Positions 26,801 to 40,000 of a stretch of DNA of 64,000 nt are shown one piece after another; the stretch's first letter is position 1, and every line of letters begins with the position of its first letter. The DNA is from Misgurnus anguillicaudatus. Taxonomy: Eukaryota > Chordata > Actinopteri > Cypriniformes > Cobitidae. Location of the stretch: contig NC_073351.2 in NCBI RefSeq assembly GCF_027580225.2, positions 5,498,501 to 5,562,500 on the forward strand, read 5' to 3'. The notes beneath the pieces were generated by a model. It saw nothing but the letters and a program-made list of their open reading frames with translations. It was not told where the DNA came from and did not search any database. Both the position numbers and the translations under genes were made by a program.

Positions 26801-29800
26801 GGGGAGGGTTGCGCATATAAAGTATTCTTATTGCTTCATGAAATGAACACTGTAGTCACTTGGCCTATTTTAATGATGTCTTTACTACCAATCTGGGTCT
26901 TGAAAGTGATTGTGGAATCGCTGTCTACAGGGGTCAGAAAGCTCTCGGATGTCATGAAAAATATCTTAATTTGTATTGTGAAAATGAACTCAAGGCTCTC
27001 ACTGTATCTCTACACAGAGCAGAGAAGTTATACACACACACAACAACATTTACACTTCAATGAAGTTTAAACACTTTTTAAACAGAGCGACTGGTGGAGA
27101 GAGACGGCTATTTTCAGAGCTCAGTTTGACTCCACATTGGCTGTCATTGGCAGTCGCACACACATCAAAAAAATCACGAGATGAAATTGAGACACAAACT
27201 CAACTATGCACACAAGAGCAGACTGAAAAATTACACAAGTATACACAAACCATGAAAGAAAAAAGCACGATAGAGTAAAAGTCTATATGAAAGAATGAGA
27301 TTATAAGAGCACTGCAAACCACACAGCAGATCTCCACACACTAACAGGGACCGACACGCACTTCCACCCATCTATAACAATATTAATAAACTGTTTATTT
27401 TTAATCATTTATAAAGGACAGGAAGTGCATCCTCCCGTCTTATTCCCTGTTTCTGTGTGAAGGTTGTGCATCTGAGCTCTTATACTCACAGCTGTCCTGC
27501 TGTGTTATATCCACAGGGACATTATTATGATTATCAGTCTCAATCTGAGGCGGAGCCTGGTTGACTGTCACAGCCGGAGGGTCAGAAGATTTTACTTTAA
27601 CCTCATCTGACCCCTCAGACTCTGATGGCTTAAATGCAGCTAACAAAAGAAGAAATCTGATTATCAGCTAACTGATCTTGAGACTGATCCCAAGATTCTT
27701 TAAATATAGATGTTTTGCATAGCATGACTGTGGTATCATTAGAAAGAAGACACTTTGACACTTAATTTTCCAGGTTTCAAAAGTATTTTAAGTTAAAAAT
27801 TAAAAAAGTTAGAGAGGCTGAAGTACATTGTAATAAAAAAAAAATTTAATTCTAAAAATCTTAATGATAAATGTGTGTGTGAAACCTAGAAATGCAATGA
27901 TCCCAAAGCCACAAGTCTAAAGTTGTTATGTTTCACGTTTGAGGTCAATAGGCCCAAAAATGAGGTTCTTGCAAGAGTTTTTCTAAGACTAGTGCCTTTT
28001 CTAAGTGCCAGTTAGCCCCAAAATAAAAGTCTTTTATTTACATGCATATGCATTCGTTCTTATTATTATTTATCCTTATGTAAGCGTATAAAATGCCGTT
28101 TCCACACCAGAAAATAAAACGTCACACAAAGATCGTTGGATGCGTTATCTAATTGACTACACGTTCTATCTATCAATATTTTCAATGAAGTCATTGGAGG
28201 AACGAGCGAGTCAAATGACGTTACGGTTTTTGACAGCGCTGGTTGGACATTATGTATTATACTCCCGCTTACTTTTTAAAACAAAGTTTCAACGCGGGTT
28301 TGAACGCGGATGTAATATCATATACAAGTGTTACGACGTAAATAGTCCTCAGATTGTTATTATATTCTATTAAAAGACATTAATGCGAAATCTGATGTAA
28401 ACAAATGGACAATATATCTAGATTTCACGGATTATACGCATTTGTGGACAAAAATGGTCATTGGATGTATTCTAGACGGTTTTCATGAGTTATTCACACA
28501 TCTGAAACAGAATATATTCGATTCGTTATATCAACACAAAGGTAAGAAGTCCTGTTCATATTTTGCATGTTGTCATCTGGACTTCTGTCACAAAATACTA
28601 CATTTATGATGCTAGAGCATCTGTATCTTAAAACAGAGACCATACACTGATGCTAAACCCGTAGACCTTTTAAACGATGTATAGTAATGTTAATATTATT
28701 AATGTTTGTAGACAGTAGGCTATATAGATATTGTTGGCAGTGTTAAAAAAACTGACGTCATCCCGCCCCCGAGCTAGTGTGCGTCGAGAGGTTAATTAAC
28801 TCTTTCCACGCCATTGACGAGTTAACTCGTCAATTAAGAGAAAATGCTACCCTGCCAAATGTTAGTTTTATCTGCAATCCGTTTTCCGCTATTATCCACC
28901 AGGTGCCGCTCTTACCCAACTTATAAAACCCGGAAGTATTCCCCAAGGGAATTAAACTCTGTGTATGTTTTGATCATTGCTCTGAATCAGCTTTTTACTC
29001 AAAATTTTGTATTTTTGAAGAAACCTACCCATATTTGAGGGGTAATAAAAAGAGAACAAATAAAGGTAGGATGAAACTTTTGTTTGTTTGATTTTTTGAA
29101 AGCATTTGATATAATATATGTTTATATATTTAAAGAAGAACATTTTCTAGAAATGTTCTCAAAAAAAATGCTGGCGCTGGCTGGCAACTCTTTTTAAAAA
29201 ATATATTCATGGCAAATATATATATTGTTGTGTAGTCACTTTTGATAAAACATAATTTTAAAAGTAGCTCTAAATTCTCTTCACAGCTTCCAGTTTTTCA
29301 CAACAGACGTTTAACATCATTCATCTTAACATTTATGTGTAGTACACTTACTTGGAGAAATCTCAGGTGGCCGCTTGGGTTTGACGATGAGTTTGGCTCC
29401 GCCCCCAAACACTGCGGCCCACATTCGGTTGTTAAGAGGGTGGGCGGCCAGCCGGAAGAGCTCGTTACTGGAGTGTGTGCCGAGACCATGAATCAACAGA
29501 CTGAGATAAACCGCCACCACGGCTTCACACAGCATGACGTTCAGACGTAAATGATCGTCTCCCTGTGCGCAGCCTAGCAGACTGATCAGAGATGACACAC
29601 CTGGAGAAACCGAAAACACAAACATTGTACCAGTGAAGGCTAAACTCAGGACGTGACTTTCATCTGTCTCAGAATAAAACTATGTAACCCCATCTGAACA
29701 TTTCCTCTGTCTGAACCAATCACATTTCAGCTCTCTTACATCATTTTTAAACTTAAATGGTGAGTTATTGAAGCCATCAAGAGAGAAAACGACAATTAAT

Positions 29801-32800
29801 TCAACAATATTTGTCATAAAATACAACATTTTAGCATGAATGCTTTAGAATGAAGTTAACTCAGATGTCGATCAAAACCATGTGTGGACCACGAGTGGTA
29901 ATGTGAAAGCACCTTAAAAGCATGCATTAACAAATCATGCTCTGTTTATTTAAAATGTGTCATCACTGAGGATGCATGTGAGCGTTTATTCAGACAGTTG
30001 TTTATTACCTGGCCACTGTGAAGGGAGAGAAGTGGGTGTGGCATGTTCCTCAATGCTCTCTGTGCGAAGTCTCCGCCTGTCACTTAGTAACAGCCCCTGA
30101 TACACCATCCCTGTAAACTGATTGGTGTCTGACTGACTGCTAAACACACACCCAGATAAAGTGTCAATGACATTTTAGGTGACAGCTATAGAAAGATGCA
30201 TCTTTAACTGACAGCGGCAAGTATCCGTGTGTGTGTTTGTACCTGTAGCTGTGGCTGTCACAAAGCGACTGATAGATACAAGCAGACAAGGATGCAGCAA
30301 GTGTGTGTAGAGCTGTCACCTGAAGAAGACATCCACATGTTAGCAACACAAAAACACAGAAAGAGAGCTAGTAAAGAGTGTATATGTGTTTCTCACCCGG
30401 TCGTCCAGTATATCTGGGTGTGGCGGAGCCTCCATCTGTACAGTGGTGTATAGGATGTCATGTATGTGGTTGCCGAGGTGCAGAACGGGGTTGGCGATGA
30501 CAGTCTTGGTGGGTGCGATGCTGGCCGACAGCAGGGGCAGAGTGGTGGGTAGTGGGAGGGGTGATTGAAGCTGCTTCACTGTCATTTCCTGAAGAAACAC
30601 AAACAACCAATCATGTTAGGGCGCACTCATATCATACCTAACCCAAACAAACCATGCCCCAGCGCAATTTTCCCCCCTCCCTACTCCCCCAGAAGCATGC
30701 ACTCACACTGTACTTTAACTGATCCGATCTTTCGTCATTAGGATGCGATTGTTTTGAGGAAAACAGGAAGTTAAGCGCTCACTTAACACTGGACCCATCA
30801 TAATGTTAATGTCGTTTTCTTTGTTCAGTTGAGCATTATGGTGCGTGATGGACACATTCTAGGATTTTTCCCTTTCACATGCCAATACTTAACAGTTTTA
30901 ATGCAGTTTAGTTGCAGTCTATCGCATGGGCAGCTCTAAGACGATTCGCCAAACCCTGCTGTGCATAACCGTATGTTCAGAAGCCGTTTTTCCGAAGGCA
31001 GATGAAGGTGAGTGGTCGCGTCAATTGACATGCTCTCAATTTGAACTGTTTAGCTCTGGCCCAAATTTGCAATCACACTAGTCATCGAGACATTCACGCG
31101 CGTCATGGGACGGGCCTTACGAACCCACAACACGCTCGAACCCAAGTGAATCACGTCGCCCGAGCCCACCACTGCTCAAGTCGTGCCATTCGACCGTGAT
31201 TACTAGACTGCAGACCGTCCAGATGCGCGTACAAGCAACCGTGCCTGAACCCAAGTGAAATCACTCGCGCCCGAGTCCTCTACTGCGGCTGGTGTGAACG
31301 CAGCATGAGCGTGATCTAGCGAAATCAAACTTCTTGTCTTCCCGTGCACGTGTGACAGAAAGATTACGTAATTGTCAAACGTCAAGAGGCCATGGTTTTG
31401 GGGATGCAAGCTCACGCCAGCCGTGGTTTACAAGTGTTTGAGATAGTGTGAGCGTGCCGACGTTGTTGTATGTGGACATGATACTAATTAATGTCTATTT
31501 GTCATATTGAAAACACTCAAATGAACAATCACATCAGAACACACAACTAATCAATCATGTATGTGACCTTTCCACCGCATTACGCAATTACGTGAGGTCT
31601 GCTGCGTTCACATAACCAAGTTATGAGAGAGCACACTCAACCGACCAATCACATACCTGCTGTGATTCCTGCAGCAGGAAAAGCAGCTCCATCCTGACAG
31701 ACGTCACTCCTCCACCCTTGGCTCCGTGTAGACTGCAGTAACTCAGGAAGACTCTGAGAAGAGCTTGATTCTTCCTCAACCACGCCTTTCTCCGCTCTGC
31801 ATGGAGCTGCTTGGCTTGCAGACGCCGTCGCTCCATCTGGTGTCGCTCGTACGCACCCGTTTCACCCCGAAACTGTGCATCCTCCAGGTCAAGAGATCCT
31901 TCTCCACCCCACTTCTCCAGCTGACCTACGGCTGTCTTTCCTTCAAACTGACAGTTCAGAACGGATTTATTGAATATTTAATAATAATAATAATATTGTT
32001 TGACAACTCATCACTACTGTAATATTTTAACCAAATAGTTAGTTCCATATAACTGTGGTTTACTTAGTTGGACTAAGATCTAATGCAAGCACAAACTTAT
32101 AATTGCAGATGTGGTGCATGGCTTCAATCTCTTTCTCCAGCCAGTTGTAGAGCTGAAACCGCAGTTTCCCGCCATCCACCTCATATCCTGTTGCCAGAGT
32201 CCGAAGTTCTGTCATGAGGATCTTTAAGCAGGCTCTAAACTTCAGCTGTTCAGCGATCACGTCCACCTCCGACTCTCCCGCCGAGTCTTCACGCTGCACC
32301 CCGGACGTCTTTTTTGCCTCCTCGACTACTGCCTTCTTCATCGTTAGCCCACCCTCCTCCTCATCCTCGTCCTCATCTTCATCTTTATCGTCACCCCAGT
32401 CCAGTTGCAGACCCTCATCCTCCAAATTAACCAGCGGTTGACTCCAATCCAGCCCGGCGGATGAGTCCGCACCCCAAGTGCCAAGACCCTTGCCTCCGTT
32501 CTCCTGCGGTTGGGCGGCACTGACGTTGGCCACGGACGAGCCTTTACTCAAAGATGACGCTTTTTTGGTGACATTGGGGATTTTGGATAAGACTTCGAGC
32601 GCCAGGAGTGGGCAGCCCACCTTAAAGTGAGCATTGGCAGTGGTGAAAAATAGTTTGCGCTCGATCAGGTTGATCTCGTAGGCGTTGTTGCGCTCAGATG
32701 TTAGACTGACGGCTTCTAAGGACCCCTCGGGTTTAGCGAAATGTCGGCGAATGATAAGAGGGTGCGTGCGTAAGTAGTTGTAGAAACTGAAGACGACGGG

Positions 32801-33955
32801 GTTACAGGATTTTATCAAGACATCTGAGAGACAGAAAAACAAAAACGTCATCTTATTTGATAGGCTAGAAAGGTAGAATAAGACCGTATAGGGCTGTTCA
32901 CACTATAGAAAGATTGACATGTTTTGTCAAGTATGGTCCCAATGTGACCTCTGCATTTAACCCATCCCAGTGAGTAGTTAACACACACCTGAAGCAGGTA
33001 TGGGCGATAACTAAAAAGATAACAATAACGTTTGCTAATGACACACTGATTTTTCCACAGTGCCATTCACGTTGTCCTTAACTATGGTAAAAAATCTCTC
33101 ACCTGGTTTCTCATCATCTTCTTTGTAGATCTGCTCCAGCAGTGTGTCCAGGGCTCTGGTATAGTCCTTCATTATCCAGTATGCGATGCTCCTCAGGAAC
33201 GGGTCAGGGTGCAGTCTGGTGCAGGAGAACCCACTGCCGTCTCTGTTGCAGCCTAGCACTTTCTCATACAGGATCCCCTTACAGGTGGAGGAGCTCTCGT
33301 AATCTGCTTCATAAAGACGAGCAACTATCATCGCAAGTTGGATGTCCTCCATCTTCTCCAGACACACCTACAGGAGAAATACTACAGTGTCAAATGGATA
33401 ATTCTTATAAAAAAAGCCAAGAATGTGGTAATGTTTTACACCAAAACAGAGATCAAGAAATTATATTGAGCAAATTCTTATTAATCTAATAAACACTCCA
33501 GACATTATAGTAATGCTAGGGTTAAAGAGAATACGTGTTTAATATTTATTTTTTCTTTACATTAAATACAATTATGCGTAAAAAAATGGTATAGTTCACC
33601 CAATAAAGAAAATTGTAACCGATCAGAAGCCTCATTGACCTCCATAGTATTCTTTTATCCTACTATGGAGGTCAATGAAGCTTTTGAGCAGTTTTGTTAC
33701 AAACATTTCTCAAAATAGCTTTGCGTTCATCAGAACAAAGAAATTTATACAGGTTTGTAACAAAATGAAAGTGAGTAAATAAGGACAAAATCTTCATTTT
33801 TGGGTGAACTATCCATTTAACCCTTTCCCCTCCAGCGCTTAAAAAATTTGCCAGCCAGCTCCAGCATTTATTCTAATTTTCACAAACGTTTAATGCCTTC
33901 CAGAAAATGTTTTTCTATACATACTGTATATATATTTTTTATTTTTATTTTAGAG

Positions 33956-34003
<48 letters not shown>

Positions 34004-37000
34004 CTCTAAAATAAAATTTCTTAAACAAAAGAACAGACCCCCTGCTTTCACACAAACAAATTTTTACATTGCATTACGTTTTATTTGCAGTACAGGTCAG
34101 TACATCTAACTATGGGAAGTATACTGTAACTAAACTATTTCCTGTAATTGCTATAAAAATCAAATTTTATACAAAGTGTATGCAGTGGTGTATGCAAAAT
34201 GTAATTGATTTTTGTTTTTTGAGAGGTTAAAAATTACACATTTTCATGAAATTGATCAAAAAGCGACTTTCTAGCCATGTTTGGGGGGATAATAGTATTT
34301 CATGCATTCTGACTTATTAACTTATTGTAGTCCTTGTGTTAAACAAATTGCGTCAAAAAAAGCAGTTAAGCTTATGACCAAATATTTCTGGACCAAACTC
34401 CTCTTTCTTCAAGTTTCGCAAGGGTTTTTTCAAACATGGGTACCCGTTGCGACTGATTGATCCCATATTTCTTTTATGGGCCCTTCCCTTGGAAAAGCAC
34501 GCCTTCACGTCAATCAGAGTGAGAACGCGCATAAGCATTGCTATGTCGAGTAGAAGTCACCGGTATTATGGCACGTGACAAATTTTTCGGATGTAAGGAA
34601 AAGAAAACCTTGTTTAGCTTTCCAAGTAACCCGGTCTTAAGACAACATTAATACATTTAGGTTTTCCTGAACAGCAACGTAATTGCGAATGGGTTTATGT
34701 TTGTTACCTGCATTTCGGAGAGGATTGCTTAACAAACAAGGCTCAGTTTGACGTCGGATTTGCAACTTGTTAACAACTGATGGAGCTGTCCCAACCTTTA
34801 AATACCCCGTTAAAGGGATAGTTCGGCCAAAAATTATATTAAACCCATAATTTACTCACCCCAAAGTCATCCGAGATGCATATGTCCATCATTTTTCAGA
34901 CAAAGACATTTTCAGTTATTTTATAAAATGTCTTATATCTTTCAGCTGCTAAACAGTAAAGTTACGGGGTCCACGTCCTTCAAGTCCAAAAAATTTGCAT
35001 ATATCCTTCCCCAAAGAAATCCAAACGGCTCCAGGATGATAAAAAAGATCTTCTGAGGGTAATCCGAGCGGTGTTGTTGTAGAAATATCCATATTTAAAA
35101 CTTTATAGACGAAAATAACTACCTTCCGGTAGCGCCGCCATCTTAGACTCCTCTGTATTCAGGAGAGAGTATTAGTGTAGTATCCACACTTTTCTTAGTG
35201 ACGTATGACAAATTCGGAGGGCGGGGGCACAGAGCAGCAGCAGAGTAACCTCCGTAAGTTGAGTAAGCTCTCATCTTGAATGCGGACGCGAGTAAGATGG
35301 CGGCATTACTGGATGCAAGTTATTTTCGTTTATAAAGTCCAAATGTGGATATTTCCACAACAAAACGGCACAGACCACCCTCAGAAGGCCTTTGTTTATC
35401 ATCGTGGAGCTGTTTGGATTTATTTTGTGAAGGATAGATGCACATTTTTTTTAACTTGAAGGAGTGGACCCCATAACTTCACATTTGATTAAGATCATTT
35501 TCTAAAATAACTGAAAATGTGTTTGTCTGAAAAATGATGGACATATGCATCTCAGACGGCTTCGGGGTGAGTAAATCATGGGTTTAATATCATTTTTGGC
35601 CGAACTACCCCTTTAAGGAGTCACAACCACAGACAGTAAGAAAAGCCAACTCTTGCGTGTTTTGTTTGCAATCGGCGCATATGTGCATGTAATGTAAACA
35701 ACACCAACAACAGCAAACATTTTTCTCCTCAGTTGGCATTGTAACACATCAAGAATTACGTTGTATTTTTTTATTAAAATAGCAGATAAGCAAACAATTA
35801 TTAATTACCAAATAGAGACGTCCTGCTGTAACCGTTGCTGCTGTTGTTCCTGTTAATCAATTACTGACTCAACATCCAATTCTGGATCACTTGTGTATGG
35901 ATGTATCTGACTGTAAGCCATAGTTATTTAACAAAAAAGGTTTTCATATAAGTTTTATTTACATCGATGTCACAACTGTTGGAATAGTATCCAAGGGCTG
36001 CACGTACTCGTAACTCTATAGCTCCGCCCACCGTACGCCAGAAAAACAGAAAGGCTGTTCTGTCTTTTATAAACCGGACAATATGAAAGACTCTTTGAAC
36101 ATGAAGTACTACTCTATAGGTAACCAAGATTAACATTAGAAAAACAGTGTGTGCTATGTGAGCTTTAAAGACATTTTCAAAAAGCTGAGATAATTCCATT
36201 TTGTGAAGGACTTCTGATAGAGATCAGATTCAGAGCGATCTTTAAAACATGCACGGAGTTCTTTCTCTTTCACGTGAGGCGCTACTTCCGGGTTGTATAA
36301 GTTGCAGAAGTGCGCCACTTGGTGGATAATAGCCGTATTGCGGAAAGCCAGAAATTCTCGTCACTGGCAGGGAAGCGTTTTCTCTTATTTGACGAGTTAT
36401 CTCGTCAATGGCGGCGAAAGAGTTAAATGAAATAAAAATGTCTTGCATTTGTGAGGCTTATCGTTAACATTTAACAATGATGTTAAAATGCATTAGCTAA
36501 CATGAGCTAACAATACCAATAAAGCATTTAAATATTTACAAAAGTTGTAACTGTTGACATTAGTTCAATTAATGAACAATTATTTTGACAGTACCTAACA
36601 ATAACAAAGATGAATAAATCCTCATTGCTCATTGTTAATATAGTTTCATTTTAAAGATGTGTGTATTTCAATCTCTCAGAACAGGTGCTTAAGATACCTG
36701 GGTATTATTAACCTAAAATGTATTTAATTTATTCAAAGATTATGATTTAAATATATAAAGATATTTTGATTTGTTTAATACTTTGACTAACCTGTTTATA
36801 TGAATTAACTTGTCCTTCTCCTTGACACATCACTACGGCGTGAAAGTGCGCAGGTTAATAGCCAGCTGGTGTTGTTTGGCAGCAACAGGTTAGAGGGTTA
36901 AGAGCAAACGGTTTCTTTAATCGCATGCTTACACCTGTAGTTTGTATTTCCGAAATTTGATTTGTATTTTGTTTAAAAATTGAGATTGTGAATTAATAAA

Positions 37001-40000
37001 TAGCGTTTTGTTTTTGTTACAATTGCATCTCTGTGCGTGCTTTGTGGACAGGACATGCGTATATGAAAATACTCCACTCATCTCAAGGGGTTAAAAGAAA
37101 GTTATAAAAGATTAGCCGTAACAGGTGCTATCAGTGTGTTTTGACTTTTCAAACGCTATCAAACGTCCGGCCCAAGGTAAACTAAAGCTGTCATCTGTGC
37201 ATCAGTGGAGTTTATCTCTAATGTTTAGACTGATGGCTGATATATCTCATTTAACTCTTTATAGTCGACCATACACATGTGACGTCACACTTAACGTCCA
37301 ATACGAAAGCAGTAGACTCCACACATCCAAAAATCAACAATTTTCTCTACAGCACAAAGGAGTGATGGGAAACCGAGACCTCAATGGCATCCTTCAGGGA
37401 GCCCGCGAGCAGGAAGAACGCTGCCGACTGCTCAAAGCGCTGTTTTCCCAGAAGAGAAAAGGCATTCTTCAAAGCCGCCTTCCTCCAGCGATCCTCGCTG
37501 AAGTTATGACTGAAAAACTGGGTCATCTTTTCATCGTGCTGAGACCTACATACAAATCAATACATGAACAAACAGACTGAAGTCTCACAGCTCCTTCAGA
37601 AAAGCCCACAGCAATGCCTAGAATAACATCATCATACTGAAATAGCAGACAGTATATGAGATACAGCCTTATCTACAGATTGAATAACCTGATCAAAGTT
37701 TACCTGAAAAGACCCCAGAGCACAGCTTTCTTCTTCATAGCCAGATAAAACAGAGCTGCGTCCAGTGGATCATTATTTCTCTGAAATGCTGCTTTTGCCA
37801 CCTAGCACAGAAAGAGAGACATTACATATATAACATACACAATGCTCGGATTATGATAATAAAGCATCACTAAGCTTAAAGAGGACATTTCATAAGAATT
37901 TTTAAAAATGTCCCCAGAGGGGCAAAAAGATAATTTATTATAGCATGTTAAAATAAAGCAATAAGCCCCAAGAAGCAGTGGGTTTGCGTCGTGCCTAACA
38001 ACGCCCCTTAGCTGTTATAAAATGCACTGTAATACCTCTGCTTCACGGGGCTTATTGCTTTTATAAAACGGTTACTTCATATGCATAGCAGGATTTCATA
38101 AAATAAAACACAAATAAGTTGTAATTATATTAGTACAAATTGTACTCTTCCGCCAAACAAAGTAGTTCCTCAGAATCAAGTGTGACTGAAACAGAGCGCA
38201 GTTCCCAACCAACAGAGATGCAGCAAAAACACAATGAAAATATGATTTAAGACTGTGGTGTTTATTTTTTCTAAATCAACATTCATCTAATTTATACATT
38301 AACATTTATATCATGCAACTGTTGAAGTGATGATCAAATATGCTTAGAAGCATGATTAACTCTTTCCCCGTCAGCGTTTTTTGTTTTTAAAGTTGCCACC
38401 CAGTTTTAGTTTAATGCTGTACAGAAAAATGATCTTCTTCAAATAAACATAAAATATCAAATGAAAGAACAGCCCGTCAGCTTTAAAAAAAACCCTGTTT
38501 CATCCTACCTTCATTTGTTCTCTTATTACCTCTCAGTGTTTAAATTGGGTAAGATCGCCACCCAGTGGATAGCGGAAATATAAATTTGAGGTAGAAACTC
38601 CTCAGGGAATGTTTCCTCTTTATTGACGAGATGACTCAACAATATTTATCGACATTTATCGGAATATCGCAATTAATTGTACAGTTGTAGACATATTAAA
38701 AATATGATTAAAGAGTGTGGTGTTTATTTTTATACATCAGTATGTAGCAACAGTGGCGCAGTGATACTTCTGTAATGCGGTCTGAACCGTGGGGTTACCA
38801 GGGTATTTTATCACGGCTTAGAACGTGTTTCAACCAATCAGAATGAAGAACAAGAACTGCCCGTTTTATAATTGCCATTTTGTAGGTGCAAGCAAAAATG
38901 TGCAGTTTTTGGGTGTGTCCTTTAAAATGAAACTCAATTATGCTGTCAATTATTTTTCTCTCTCTTTTTCTCTCTTTCTGCACTAAATGGCAGTGCCATG
39001 GTTGGATAGTGCAGATTAAGGGGCGGTATTGTTATAAAAAGATCCCCTAATGACGTCACAAGGGAGCCAAATTTCAATTACCTAATTTTTCAAGTGCTTG
39101 CAGAAAATGTTACTGGGCTGAGCTTTTTTTACATTTTCCAAGTTGATAGAAGCACTGGAGCTCCAATTATAGCAGTTAAACAAGGAAAAAGTCAGATTTT
39201 CATGATATGTCCCCTTTAAATTAAATAAAAAATTGCTATAGACGTAAAATGTGATTTATGAAAGGAATAATTGACGACAGGCCATTGAATTATTCAAAAA
39301 TATGCACACCCAAGGTGGTACTGCGCTGTAAATTATTAAAAACCGGAGTCAATTATTCAACTTATACCACTGACATTGCTCTGGTGATTATTTTAAGACA
39401 TTTGAAAGGTCAGATGTGCATTTTTTGAATAAAGCACTTAACAGCCCCATGGTATAATGTACAATATGCAATATAATAATGATTAAAGCTTAAGTTTCAG
39501 CTTAAAATACCCCACATATAATTTATTATAGCATGTCCAAAACGCCCCTATTTGGGTGGGAGAAGAAAATGTGCTGCTTTAATGTCTGTACCTTTAAATG
39601 CAAATGAGCTTAAGCTCCTTACTCCCTTAAAAACAGATGGTGATCGCTTTCAGTTCAAATAAATCTGATTAAAACAGTCTGAGACAATAGTATCTAGTGG
39701 ACAGAGTACAACTCGCTGAGGGTGGAAGCTGTGATAATGCAGGACTGTAAGTGGGCGGGCTTTAGCAATGTGACCTCACATTGATAAGAGAATCAAAACG
39801 GCATGCCTAATGATACTGCTGTGGTTTAATGGGATTTAAAACATTTCATCATAGGGTGGATGTGTTCACACACTGCCAACACACATTATGTCCAAATATG
39901 CATATAGGTGCCCTATAAGTTTGCAAAATCAATTTAAATAATATTTTATTTAAAAAACATGTATAGGCGGTTTCCCGGACAGGGATTAGACTACTCCTAG

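Larger units (their letters stand above)
33818..36425. mobile_element. composite repeat with TTAAC...GAGTTAA ends
   Basis: The left edge TTAACCCTTTCCCCTCCAGC and right edge GGCGGCGAAAGAGTTAA are the two ends of the family also seen at 28797-29200. Inside are a TA palindrome (33945-34013) and a complete TTAA foldback element (34814-35612). The remainder, 35613-36400, shows no gene. The pairing of the two edges is an inference. Confidence 0.45.

Noticed and set aside
37125..37580. 151-codon plus-strand open frame
   Set aside because: Overlaps exon 37380-37545 in antisense; its other half is intron.
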